A stretch of DNA of 64,000 nt from an uncultured Eubacteriales bacterium (GTDB taxonomy: Bacteria > Bacillota > Clostridia > Christensenellales > Aristaeellaceae). The notes beneath the pieces were generated by a model. That model had not been told where the DNA came from. It worked only from the letters and a program-made list of their open reading frames with translations, and searched no databases. Positions 33,385-41,444 of the stretch are shown piece by piece. Position 1 is the stretch's first letter. Every line of letters starts with the position of its first letter. The position numbers and the translations under genes are program-made. The stretch covers positions 310,001-374,000 of the forward strand of contig CACWZP010000004.1 of the NCBI GenBank assembly GCA_902765395.1, read 5' to 3'.

Positions 33385-35364
33385 TCAGCCGATCTCGCTC
33401 CCGGGAGCCACGTCGCCGTCCACGGTCAAAAGCCGCACGCCGCCCTCCGGATCCTCGGCGCACAGCAGCATGCCCTCGGACACCTGGCCGGCCATCTTGC
33501 GCGGTGCGAAGTTGTTCACCAGCACCACGGTCTTGCCCACCATCTCCTCGGGGCTGTAATACTTGGCGATGCCGGAGCAGACGGTCTTGGTCAGGCCGCC
33601 GCCGATGTCCAGCGTCTCCTTCAGCAGCTTGTCGCTCTTCTCCACCTTCTCGCAGGCGATCACCTTCGCCGCGATCAGCTTGATCTTCATGAAGTCGTCG
33701 AAGGAGGCGATGCCGTCGTCGGCCTTCTTCCCGGCCTTCTCCTGCTTCTTCTCTTCCTTCTTTTCGGCCTTCTCCGCCTGCTTGGCTTCCTTCTCCTTCT
33801 CGGCGGCCATGGCCTCCAGCTCCTTCTTGATGTCCACGCGCGGGAACAGGGCCTCGCCCTTCTTCACCACGGTGCCCGCGGGCAGCTGGCCGAACTTCCG
33901 GACGCTCTCCCAGGTCTTCAGCGCCTCGTCCTTCACGCCCAGCTGCGCATAGATGCGCTCGGGGGTGGAGGGCATGGTGGGATAGATGTACACGCCCACG
34001 GCGCGGATGCACTCCGCCAGCACGTACATGACCGTGGCCAGCCGGGGCATGGTCGCCTCGTCCTTGCAGAGCACCCAGGGCTGGGTGATGTCGATATACT
34101 TGTTGCACTCGCCGATCAGCTTCCAGATCTCGGAGAGCGCCACGGAGAACTGCAGCTTGTCCATCTGCTCCTCGACGATATTCGGCAGGGCCTCGAAGTG
34201 GTCGATCAGCGCCCTGTCCGGCTCCTCGTAGGCATTCGGGGCCGGCACCACGCCGCCGAAGTACTTCTCGATCATCGCCACGGTGCGGCTGACCAGGTTG
34301 CCCAGGTCGTTCACCAGGTCGGCGTTCATGCGGGTGAGCAGCGCCTCGTTGGTGTAATTGCCGTCGGCGCCGAAGGGCATCTCGCGCATCAGGTAGTACC
34401 GCAGGGTGTCCACGCCGTAGCGCTTCACGATGGGGCCGGGATAGACGATGTTGCCCTTGGACTTGCTCATCTTGTCCTCGCCGAACAGCAGCCAGCCGTG
34501 GCCGAACACCTGCTTGGGCAGGGGCAGCCCCAGCGCGTGGAGCATGATGGGCCAGTAGATGGTGTGGAAGCGCACGATCTCCTTGCCCACCAGGTGCACG
34601 TCCGCGGGCCAGTACTTCTTGAACAGCTCGTCGTGGTCGGTGCCGTAGCCCAGGGCGGTGATGTAGTTGGAAAGCGCGTCAATCCACACGTACACCACGT
34701 GGCTGGGGTCGAAGTCCACCGGCACGCCCCACTTGAAGGACGTGCGGGACACGCACAGGTCCTGCAGGCCGGGACGCAGGAAGTTGTTCAGCATCTCGTT
34801 GGCCCTCGACGGCGGCTGGATGAAGTCCGGGTGATCCTCGATATACTGGATCATCCAGTCCTGGTACTTGCTCATGCGGAAGAAGTAGCTCTCCTCCTTC
34901 ATGGGCTCCACGGGGCGGCCGCAGTCCGGGCACTTGCCGTCCTTCACCTGGGTGGGCGTCCAGAAGCTCTCGCAGGGCGTGCAGTACAGGCCCTCGTATT
35001 CGCTCTTGTAGATGTCGCCCTGGTCGTAGAACTGCTTGAAGATCTTCTGCACGATCTTCATGTGCCGATCCTCGGTGGTGCGGATGAAGTCATCGTACTC
35101 GATGTTCATCAGCTTCCACAGCTCCTTGGTCTCGGCCACGATCTTGTCCACGAACTGCTGGGGCGTCACGCCGGCCTCGGCGGCCTTGCGCTCGATCTTC
35201 TGGCCGTGCTCGTCGGTGCCGGTGAGGAAGTAGGTGTCGAAGCCCGTCTGCTTCTTGAAGCGGGTCATCGTGTCCGCCGCGACGGTGGTGTAGGTGTGGC
35301 CGATGTGCATGTTCCCGCTGGGATAGTAAATCGGCGTGGTCAGGTAAAACGTGGGCTTGGCCAT
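33385..35364 (-). CDS. metG: Methionyl-tRNA synthetase
   Basis: Charges tRNA-Met in the cytoplasm; 659 aa. Class I signatures GNMHIGHTYT near residue 15 and DKMSKSKGN near 298; Zn knuckle CTPCESF..CPDCGRP near 130-150; a Lys/Glu-rich linker (about 545-580) and a C-terminal tRNA-binding OB domain (KIKLIAAKVIACEKVEKSDK... GIAKYYSPEEMVGKTVVLVNNFAPRKM-type). ATG at 35364 has GGGGGAGA upstream; reading further to 35442 enters the T-box leader. Controlled by a T-box riboswitch. Confidence 0.97.
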   Translation of the reverse strand: MAKPTFYLTTPIYYPSGNMHIGHTYTTVAADTMTRFKKQTGFDTYFLTGTDEHGQKIERKAAEAGVTPQQFVDKIVAETKELWKLMNIEYDDFIRTTEDRHMKIVQKIFKQFYDQGDIYKSEYEGLYCTPCESFWTPTQVKDGKCPDCGRPVEPMKEESYFFRMSKYQDWMIQYIEDHPDFIQPPSRANEMLNNFLRPGLQDLCVSRTSFKWGVPVDFDPSHVVYVWIDALSNYITALGYGTDHDELFKKYWPADVHLVGKEIVRFHTIYWPIMLHALGLPLPKQVFGHGWLLFGEDKMSKSKGNIVYPGPIVKRYGVDTLRYYLMREMPFGADGNYTNEALLTRMNADLVNDLGNLVSRTVAMIEKYFGGVVPAPNAYEEPDRALIDHFEALPNIVEEQMDKLQFSVALSEIWKLIGECNKYIDITQPWVLCKDEATMPRLATVMYVLAECIRAVGVYIYPTMPSTPERIYAQLGVKDEALKTWESVRKFGQLPAGTVVKKGEALFPRVDIKKELEAMAAEKEKEAKQAEKAEKKEEKKQEKAGKKADDGIASFDDFMKIKLIAAKVIACEKVEKSDKLLKETLDIGGGLTKTVCSGIAKYYSPEEMVGKTVVLVNNFAPRKMAGQVSEGMLLCAEDPEGGVRLLTVDGDVAPGSEIG

Positions 35365-35385
35365 GGTTATCTCCCCCTGTCGATA

Positions 35386-35628
35386 AAATAGCGCGCCCCT
35401 GACGTGCAGGGGCGCGAAGTGCGCGGTACCAACCCTTTTCACGCGATTCCAGCAGAATCGCGCCTTGGATGCCTGTAACGTGGCGGCAGGTGTGCCGACG
35501 TCGGGCGCTCAAGCCTTGCGGCAGTTCACGTCCGAAGCTCCGGAGCCATGTTCGCGCGCCCTCCGCCGTCGGCTCTCACCCGCCCCGACTCTCTTTGGGT
35601 TTCCGGCCGCGCTACTCTCTCCATCAAA
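35386..35628 (-). ncRNA. T-box riboswitch of metG
   Basis: Minus-strand leader with all main T-box marks: GATGGAGAGAGTAG at the Stem I base (complement of 35612-35625), AGAGAGTCGGGG and GGTGAGAGCC in Stem I, a GAAC-ATG-G specifier context (Met codon at complement of 35547-35549), the antiterminator core GGGTTGGTACCGCG (complement of 35422-35435) and a GC-rich terminator GCGCCCCTG..CAGGGGCGCGC (35391-35416) followed by UAUUUUAU. Uncharged tRNA-Met would stabilise the antiterminator and allow metG expression. Confidence 0.9.
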
Positions 35629-35640
35629 GCCGTTGCAACC

Positions 35641-35670
35641 ATTATAATGCCCCGGCATGTTAAAAGTCAA
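35641..35670 (-). promoter_or_regulatory. Promoter of the metG leader
   Basis: TTGACT (complement of 35665-35670) and TATAAT (complement of 35641-35646), spacer 18; transcription begins just before the T-box. Confidence 0.8.
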
Positions 35671-35783
35671 GCCTATAGCCGGATATATGTTGAAGCGATG
35701 GCCGCCGCATTCCTTCTTTCCATCCGGCCGAAAATATGCTATCATATTTCCAGCTCAATTACACACGGAAAGGATGTGTACCC

Positions 35784-37325
35784 ATGCCCGCAAAGTGGTT
35801 GAAAGACGCGGTTTTCTATGAGATCTATCCCCAGTCGTTCAAGGACACCAACAAGGACGGCATCGGCGATTTCCAGGGCATCATCGAAAAGCTGGATTAC
35901 ATCAAGGCCCTGGGCTGCAACGCGCTGTGGATCAACCCCTGCTTCGACTCCCCCTTCCACGACGCCGGCTACGACGTGCGCGACTACAAAAAGGCGGCCG
36001 GGCGCTACGGCACCAACGAGGACCTGTATCGGCTGTTTGACGAAGCCCACAAAAAGGGCATCCGGGTGCTGCTGGATTTGGTGCCCGGACACACCAGCGA
36101 GGAGCACCCCTGGTTCCGCCAAAGCCAGAGCGCCGACCAGCCCAACGAATTCTCCAACCGCTACATCTGGACGGACAACTGGTTCTGCGGCAGCAACCTG
36201 AACTACATCGCCGGCGAGGCCGAGCGGCCCAACGCCTACATCGTCAACTTCTTCAAGTGCCAGCCCGCGCTGAACTTCGGCTTTTTGAAGCCCCAGGAGC
36301 CCTGGCAGCTGCCCATGGACCACCCGGACTGCGTGGCCACCCGCGAGGCCATGAAGGACGTGATGCGCTTCTGGCTGTCCCACGGCTGCGACGGCTTCCG
36401 GGTGGACATGGCCGCGTCGCTGGTGAAGTACGACGACGAGGTGAAGTCCGGCACCTGCGCCATCTGGCGGGAGGTACGCGGGATGCTGGACAGCGAGTTC
36501 CCCGAGGCCGCCATCGTGGCGGAGTGGGCGCGGCCGGACCTTTCGCTGCCCGCGGGCTTCGACATGGACTTCATCCTGAACGACCCCCACACCCACTATG
36601 CCTCGCTGCTCAGGGACTACAACGCCCCCGTGGACAACACGTATTTCAAGAAGGACGCCCCGGCCCGGGACATCAACCGGTTCATGGACGTGTACCGGCG
36701 CTGGTATGAGCAGACGAAGGGCGTGGGCTACATCTGCCTGCCCACCTGCAACCACGACACGCCCCGCCCCCGCTTTGGCCTGGACGAGACGGAGCTGAAG
36801 CTGGCCTACGCTTTCATATTCACCATGCCCGGCGTGCCGTTCCTCTACTACGGCGACGAGATCGGCATGCGCTACCAGGACGGCCTGCCCACGAAGGAGG
36901 GCGGCTACCAGCGCACCGGCACCCGCACGCCCATGCAGTGGGACGGCGGAAAGAACCTGGGCTTCTCCGAAGCGGAGGCCGAAGCGCTCTACCTGCCCGT
37001 GGATCCCGCCGCCGACGCGCCCACCGTGGCCGCCCAGGAGGCCGACCCCGCTTCCCTGCTGAACACCGTGAAGGCGCTGCTCAAGCTTCGCCACGAAAAC
37101 GCGGACCTGCAGGCCGACGGGCCGTTCGAGGCGCTCTGCTCCGAGCCGGAAAAGCCATTCGTCTACCGGCGCGGCGGCCTGGTGCTGGCGGTAAACCCCG
37201 CCGGGGAAGCCGCAACCGTCAGGCTCCCCGCCCAGGGCATGAAGCCCATATTCACCCTCGGCAACGCCTCCGTCGACGGCGGCACCCTCACCCTCGGTGC
37301 GCAGTCGTTCGTGGTGCTGAAATAA
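35784..37325 (+). CDS. GH13 alpha-glucosidase/alpha-amylase family protein
   Basis: Cytoplasmic glycoside hydrolase family 13, 513 aa, no signal peptide. (beta/alpha)8-barrel motifs: AGYDVRDYKKAAG (region I neighbour), DGFRVDMAASLV (nucleophile Asp), IVAEWARPDL (acid Glu) and CNHDTPRPRF (transition-state Asp). Opening WLKDAVFYEIYPQSFKDTN is typical of oligo-1,6-glucosidases and trehalose synthase relatives. A small beta domain closes the protein. ATG at 35784 follows GAAAGGA; reading back to 35736 is rejected. Stands alone, divergent from metG. Confidence 0.92.
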   Translation: MPAKWLKDAVFYEIYPQSFKDTNKDGIGDFQGIIEKLDYIKALGCNALWINPCFDSPFHDAGYDVRDYKKAAGRYGTNEDLYRLFDEAHKKGIRVLLDLVPGHTSEEHPWFRQSQSADQPNEFSNRYIWTDNWFCGSNLNYIAGEAERPNAYIVNFFKCQPALNFGFLKPQEPWQLPMDHPDCVATREAMKDVMRFWLSHGCDGFRVDMAASLVKYDDEVKSGTCAIWREVRGMLDSEFPEAAIVAEWARPDLSLPAGFDMDFILNDPHTHYASLLRDYNAPVDNTYFKKDAPARDINRFMDVYRRWYEQTKGVGYICLPTCNHDTPRPRFGLDETELKLAYAFIFTMPGVPFLYYGDEIGMRYQDGLPTKEGGYQRTGTRTPMQWDGGKNLGFSEAEAEALYLPVDPAADAPTVAAQEADPASLLNTVKALLKLRHENADLQADGPFEALCSEPEKPFVYRRGGLVLAVNPAGEAATVRLPAQGMKPIFTLGNASVDGGTLTLGAQSFVVLK

Positions 37326-37328
37326 TAA

Positions 37329-37471
37329 AACCGGATTGCCACGTCGGGACATTTCATGTCCCTCCTCGCAATGACGCTGCGGGATGCTGCAATGCGCGAG
37401 TTCAATCGCTGCCTACAATGTCATTGCGAGGAGTTCAAGGCATAAGCCCTGAACGACGTGGCAATCCGGTT
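37329..37471. repeat. 143-bp palindromic element (ATTGCCACGTCG type)
   Basis: Outer arms AACCGGATTGCCACGTCG (37329-37346) and its exact complement (37454-37471); inner arms TCCTCGCAATGAC (37363-37375) and GTCATTGCGAGGA (37420-37432). It lies between two convergent genes. The GTCATTGCGAGGA..GACGTGGCAATCC words are a well-known dispersed repeat type in many bacteria (recalled). No reading frame. Confidence 0.8.
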
Positions 37472-37527
37472 CTTAATCAATGGCACACCTCACGCGGCCC
37501 TGTCTCGACTCAGCGCTCCAAACCCAC

Positions 37528-38811
37528 CTACGCCCACACCAGCCAGATCACCAGCGCGCCAGAGGCGGCGGCGATCAGCGTGAAGGGCACGCCGATGCGC
37601 AGGAAATCCTTCGTCTCCACCTTGTAGCCCTCCTTCTGGAGGATGCCGATGCCGGCGATGTTGGCGGAGGCGCCGATGGGCGTGATGTTGCCGCCCAGGG
37701 TCGCGCCGATCAGCAGCCCGAAGGCCAGCAGGTACGGCTCGATGCCCAGCTTGGCGGAGATGCTGCCCACCACCGGCAGCATGGTGGCCACATAGGGGAT
37801 GTTGTCGATGAACGCGCTCAGCAGCACCGACACGGCCACGATCAGTGCGTACATCACCAGCTTGCCCCCGCCGCCGATGCTCACGAACAGCTGGGCGATG
37901 GCCTCGATCACGCCCGCGGCGGTGAGGCCCTGGATCACCATGAACAGGCCCGTCAGCAGCAGCAGCGTCTTGTAGTCGATGGACTTCGCCACGCCGGCGA
38001 GCAGCGCCCTGCCCCCGCCGCGCAGCGCCTCGTAGGCCACGCCGATCGCCGCCAGCGCCATGCAAATGATGCCGTTGGTCAGCTCGGGCCGGTTGGGGAA
38101 CTGGCTGGCCGCGATCAGCAGCAGCACCGTGCCCAGCAAGAGCGCCATGGGCACGTAGTCCTTCACCTCGGTCATCTTCCCGGGGACGATCTTCCGGCCC
38201 TTCTCCGCCCGGAACAGCCACAGCAGCACTGGCACGGTCAGCAGCGCGCCCACCTCCACGGCGAAGAAGATGCCCAGCCGCCCGTGGAACGCGAAGAAGT
38301 CGTTGAAGCTCATGCCCACATAGCCCGCCAGCAGGATGGACGTGGTGTCGCCCACCAGCGTGGCCGCGCCCTGCAGGTTGCTGGACACGGCGATGGCGAT
38401 GATCACCGGGATGGGGTTGGTCTTGATCTGCTTCGCCACGGCCAGGCCCACCGGGGCCACCATCAGCACCGTGGCCACGTTGTCCACGAAGGCGGAGATC
38501 AGCCCGGAGAACAGGCTCAGCGCCACGATGGCCCAGCGCACGTCCGGCACGATCTTCAAAAGCCCCTCCGCCATCCGCTGGGGCATGCCGCTTTGGATGA
38601 ACAGCTCCACCACGACCATGGTGCCCGTGAGCATCATCAGCACGTTCCAGTTGATGGCCGCGACGGCCCCGCCAATGGGCAGTATGCCGATGACAATGAA
38701 TACCGCCGCCGCGCTCAGCGCGATGATCCACCGCTGCTCCGAGAACTTCAGCAGCAAGACGTACATCGCCGCGAACAGCGCCAGCGCCACCCACATCTGA
38801 TTCAAGTCCAT
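37528..38811 (-). CDS. ArsB/NhaD/SLC13-type (IT superfamily) ion permease
   Basis: Polytopic ion transporter, 427 aa with about ten to twelve TM segments. Two inverted halves each carry the family helix-break motif: SAFVDNVATVLMVAP and SAFIDNIPYVATMLP; further LQGAATLVGDTTSILLAGY and GNITPIGASANIAGIGI. Such proteins move arsenite, Na+/H+ or organic anions. The leader looks like a Mn2+-sensing yybP-ykoY riboswitch, so metal export is a possible role (inference). Start uncertain: the GGAGGGG abuts ATG 38811, so TTG 38805 or ATG 38796 may be used instead. Confidence 0.88.
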   Translation of the reverse strand: MDLNQMWVALALFAAMYVLLLKFSEQRWIIALSAAAVFIVIGILPIGGAVAAINWNVLMMLTGTMVVVELFIQSGMPQRMAEGLLKIVPDVRWAIVALSLFSGLISAFVDNVATVLMVAPVGLAVAKQIKTNPIPVIIAIAVSSNLQGAATLVGDTTSILLAGYVGMSFNDFFAFHGRLGIFFAVEVGALLTVPVLLWLFRAEKGRKIVPGKMTEVKDYVPMALLLGTVLLLIAASQFPNRPELTNGIICMALAAIGVAYEALRGGGRALLAGVAKSIDYKTLLLLTGLFMVIQGLTAAGVIEAIAQLFVSIGGGGKLVMYALIVAVSVLLSAFIDNIPYVATMLPVVGSISAKLGIEPYLLAFGLLIGATLGGNITPIGASANIAGIGILQKEGYKVETKDFLRIGVPFTLIAAASGALVIWLVWA

Positions 38812-38820
38812 CCCCTCCAA

Positions 38821-38851
38821 TAAAAAAGCAGATATAGCCGCGCTATACCTG
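38821..38851 (-). terminator. Terminator in the leader of the permease
   Basis: On the minus strand CAGGTATAG-CGCGG-CTATATCTG followed by CTTTTTTAT, lying between the riboswitch and the permease ribosome binding site. It is the expected off-state hairpin of an expression platform. Confidence 0.8.
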
Positions 38852-38884
38852 TTCTCAAGGAGGGCACACGCATAGCAGGGCCAT

Positions 38885-38972
38885 GCGAGTCTCACAATTT
38901 AAAGCCTCGCCGGGACTTTCGTCCGTGATGACGGCTTGACTCCGCGCAGGCGCGGCTGTTACTCCCTCTCAC
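38885..38972 (-). ncRNA. Probable yybP-ykoY (Mn2+) riboswitch aptamer
   Basis: Minus-strand order matches the Mn2+ aptamer: P1 GUGAG (complement of 38968-38972) pairing CUCGC (38885-38889); GGGAGUA right after P1; hairpin CCGCGCCUGCGCGG (38942-38955); stem AAGCC/GGCUU (38933-38937 with 38902-38906) enclosing GUCAUCAC, a GGAC-GAAA-GUCC hairpin and CGGCGA; then UGUGAGA before the P1 closing strand. These are the GGGAGUA, GUCRUCA and GAGA elements of the family, recalled and not searched. A terminator follows. Confidence 0.72.
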
Positions 38973-38977
38973 CTGTC

Positions 38978-38986
38978 ATTATATCA
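38978..38986 (-). promoter_or_regulatory. Extended -10 promoter of the riboswitch RNA
   Basis: Minus strand TGATATAAT (complement of 38978-38986), placing the start of transcription at the base of the aptamer. No good -35 is seen. Confidence 0.6.
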
Positions 38987-39016
38987 TCCTGTTTGGGCCT
39001 TATGGCTACGTTTGGG

Positions 39017-39652
39017 TTAAGATTCCAGCGCCGCGATCTCTTTTTCCACGTTCTGATAGAACCGGGCGATGTGCAGCCCGTCCACCAGGCCGTGGTGGGC
39101 CAGCAGCGTCACCGGCATCATCAGCCGCCCGCGGTGGTCCTCCTCAAATCTTCCCCAGGATATGCGGGGGTTCGACTCGTCTCCGCCCGCCGTGGGCTGG
39201 ATCAGCTGGGTGTACTTCAGCCAGGGCAGACTGGTGACAAAGTACAGCCCCTCCACGTCAACGTCCTCCTCGATGGAGCCGCCCGCGCGGCATCTGGCGC
39301 GCTCCTCATCGGCATAGGGCAGGTACTCGTCCCAGTCCATGGCGTGGTACAGCGTGCAGTAGGCATAGGTGCCGTCCTCCCGCAGCTCCACGTGGCTGGT
39401 GCCGCAGGCGTCGTACTCGGCGATGCCGCCGCCGTGGATGCGCCGCCGAAGCTCCGGCACGGCATCCGCCGCCAGCGCCGCGATGTGCATGAACGCCGCG
39501 TAGAACGAGCAGCCCCGCGCCGCGCAGAAGCCCTTGAGCGCCGTCACGTCCACCTCCGCCGTCACGCCTGCCATGGGGCTTTGCAGGGAGCGGAAGTAGT
39601 CAAAGTGCTCCCTGCGGGGATAGGTGTCCATATCGATCATGCGGTAGTTCAC
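39017..39652 (-). CDS. Chloramphenicol acetyltransferase-like protein
   Basis: 211 aa, the length of type A CAT (about 215). CAT fold marks: RREHFDYFRS at the N-terminus, FYAAFMHIAALAADAVPELRRRI and the catalytic LLAHHGLVDGLHIARFYQ near residue 190 (HHxxxDG). Trimeric acyl-CoA-dependent acetyltransferase family; whether chloramphenicol is the substrate is unknown, and many gut CatA-like proteins give no resistance. GTG at 39652 has GGAGGTG six bases upstream. Lies behind PPi-PFK with a hairpin between. Confidence 0.85.
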   Translation of the reverse strand: MNYRMIDMDTYPRREHFDYFRSLQSPMAGVTAEVDVTALKGFCAARGCSFYAAFMHIAALAADAVPELRRRIHGGGIAEYDACGTSHVELREDGTYAYCTLYHAMDWDEYLPYADEERARCRAGGSIEEDVDVEGLYFVTSLPWLKYTQLIQPTAGGDESNPRISWGRFEEDHRGRLMMPVTLLAHHGLVDGLHIARFYQNVEKEIAALES

Positions 39653-39680
39653 GCTTCTCACCTCCGGCTGAAATGAAACA

Positions 39681-39718
39681 CCGGCATCCGGCCCTGGAAT
39701 CAGCGGGACGGATGCCGG
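39681..39718 (-). terminator. Hairpin between PPi-PFK and CAT-like genes
   Basis: Perfect 10-bp arms CCGGCATCCG / CGGATGCCGG with an 18-base loop; followed on the minus strand by TGTTTC, about 30 bases after the PFK stop and just before the CAT SD. Terminator or attenuator. Confidence 0.5.
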
Positions 39719-39747
39719 ATTTTGCCTCACGGCTATAAATGATTGCC

Positions 39748-41007
39748 TTACGCGATGGGCTCGGCCTTCACCTTGGCCAGGTGCACGAAGCGCGGCAGGC
39801 TGTTTTCCTTGGGCAGCTGGGTCTCGCCCTGGATCAGCGGCAGCGCGTAGTCGATGAAGTCCTGGGTCAGGCCGTCGCCGGTCTCGGTGATCCACTCGAC
39901 GGGCACCTTCTTCTCGGTGTTGGCCACGTCGGTGAGGTTGAACAGCTTGATGTTGCAGACGTACTTGCCGTCCACGTAGGTGCGCTCGAAGCCCACCATC
40001 TTGTCGGTGATACCCGCGACGGCGTTCTCAACGGCGGCCTTGCCGGCGGAGAAGCTCTCGTCGATGTCGGTCTGGGAAGCGCAGTGGGCCGCGCAGCGCT
40101 GCAGCAGGCTCAGCTCGATGCCGCGCACCTTCGCGCCGGTGGCGGCCTTCAGGTGGTTGGCCAGGAAGGAGGCCAGGCCGCCCAGCTGGGTGTGGCCGAA
40201 GGCGTCCTTGGCGGCGTTGGCAGAGCCGTACTCGCTGATGAACTTGCCGTCCTTGTCGTGGATGCCCTCGGACACCACCACCAGGCACTTCTTCTGCCTG
40301 GCGTAGATGGCCTTGACCTTCTCGGTGAAGGCGTCCAGGTCGAAGTCCTTCTCGGGCAGGTAGATCAGGTCGGCGCCGTCGCCGGCGAAGCCCGCCAGGG
40401 CGGCCGCGGCGGTCAGCCAGCCCGCGTGACGGCCCATGCACTCGATCACGGTGATCATGCCGGTGTCATACACGGTGGAATCGCGGTACACTTCCATCAC
40501 GGAGGTGGCGATGTACTTGGCGGCGGAGGCGAAGCCGGGGCAATGGTCGGTGCCGTACAGGTCGTTGTCGATGGTCTTGGGGATGCCCATCACGCGGCAC
40601 TCATAGCCGTTCTTCAGCATGAACTTGCTGATCTTGTTGCAGGTGTCCATGCTGTCGTTGCCGCCGTTGTAGAAGAAGTAGCGCACGTTGTACTTCCTGA
40701 AGATCTCCAGGATGCGCTTGTAGTCGGTGTCGTCCTCGTCGGGATCGGCCAGCTTATAGCGGCAGGAGCCCAGCGCGGAGGAGGGGGTGTACTTCATGTA
40801 GGAGAGCTCCTTGGGGTCCTCCTTGCCCATGTCGATCAGGTCGTCGTCCAGCACGCCCTTGATGCCGTGCAGCGCGCCCAGGACCTGGGTGATGTCCGGA
40901 TTCTCCAGCGCGGTCTTGATCGCGCCGTAGGCGGAAGCGTTGATGACGGCGCTGGGGCCGCCGGACTGACCGATGATGCATGCGCCTTTCAGCTGGCTCA
41001 TTGTCAT
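39748..41007 (-). CDS. pfp: Pyrophosphate-dependent 6-phosphofructokinase
   Basis: Phosphorylates fructose-6-phosphate using PPi in glycolysis; 419 aa, longer than ATP-PFK (about 320). The PPi-type marks are FYNGGNDSMDTCNKI (Asp in place of the Gly of ATP enzymes) and MGIPKTIDNDLYGTDHCPGFASA; MGRHAGWLTAA also fits. ATG at 41007 has AAAGGA close by; ATG 41001 is better spaced from it. Monocistronic with a strong promoter. Confidence 0.93.
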   Translation of the reverse strand: MTMSQLKGACIIGQSGGPSAVINASAYGAIKTALENPDITQVLGALHGIKGVLDDDLIDMGKEDPKELSYMKYTPSSALGSCRYKLADPDEDDTDYKRILEIFRKYNVRYFFYNGGNDSMDTCNKISKFMLKNGYECRVMGIPKTIDNDLYGTDHCPGFASAAKYIATSVMEVYRDSTVYDTGMITVIECMGRHAGWLTAAAALAGFAGDGADLIYLPEKDFDLDAFTEKVKAIYARQKKCLVVVSEGIHDKDGKFISEYGSANAAKDAFGHTQLGGLASFLANHLKAATGAKVRGIELSLLQRCAAHCASQTDIDESFSAGKAAVENAVAGITDKMVGFERTYVDGKYVCNIKLFNLTDVANTEKKVPVEWITETGDGLTQDFIDYALPLIQGETQLPKENSLPRFVHLAKVKAEPIA

Positions 41008-41068
41008 TCATTCCTTTCAAATATCGCTTTGTATTTTCCGCGGGGCGTTCCCCCGCGCGCACAGATCA

Positions 41069-41097
41069 AATATAGCATAAATCCCGGCCCCCGTCAA
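41069..41097 (-). promoter_or_regulatory. Promoter of PPi-PFK
   Basis: TTGACG (complement of 41092-41097), 17 bases, TATATT (complement of 41069-41074), about 60 bases upstream of the start. The rest of the 437-bp spacer to 41444 is AT-rich with no supported gene; short frames lack ribosome binding sites. Confidence 0.8.
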
Positions 41098-41302
41098 ACC
41101 CAATAGGGTTAAATCTGCACAGTCGGCTGCTTTTCATTCCTGCTGAAAACAATTGTCCGGATTCCCTCCCGCCGAAGCGCGCCGGTCGATTTCACCGCCG
41201 GGAAAACCCGTTTCATTTCGACCAAATTCGACAGCGATATTTCCGCAATGTGCGCAAAAGATGACATGATGCATAAAAATTGTAATATACAACTGTATAT
41301 TC

Positions 41303-41411
41303 CTTGCATATATGCATTTATTTTCACAATGCAACGCAGGAATTTGCAGGAAAAACGTCGTATAATTATTAGCATATGCAATGCATATACAGTACCCGAA
41401 GCACATATAAT
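41303..41411 (+). promoter_or_regulatory. AT-rich control region with TGCATATATGCA-type palindromes
   Basis: TGCATATATGCA near 41308-41319, GCATATGC near 41372-41379 followed by ATGCAT, TATAAT at about 41360-41365 and again at 41406-41411. The second TATAAT suits the 41445 gene; no convincing -35. A longer TGCATATATATGCA palindrome recurs at 45532-45545 before argF. Confidence 0.4.
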
Positions 41412-41444
41412 AGTTCAGAACAAATCATCGGGAGGGTAGATGCA

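Noticed and set aside
32825..34108. 427-codon frame joining the small secreted protein to a frame inside metG
   Set aside because: The upstream part is a metG shadow; a proper ATG with GAGGAGGA and a signal peptide begins at 33364.
41109..41439. Short frames of 63-90 codons between PPi-PFK and the one-TM gene
   Set aside because: AT-rich control DNA; frames lack ribosome binding sites and overlap palindromes and -10 elements.
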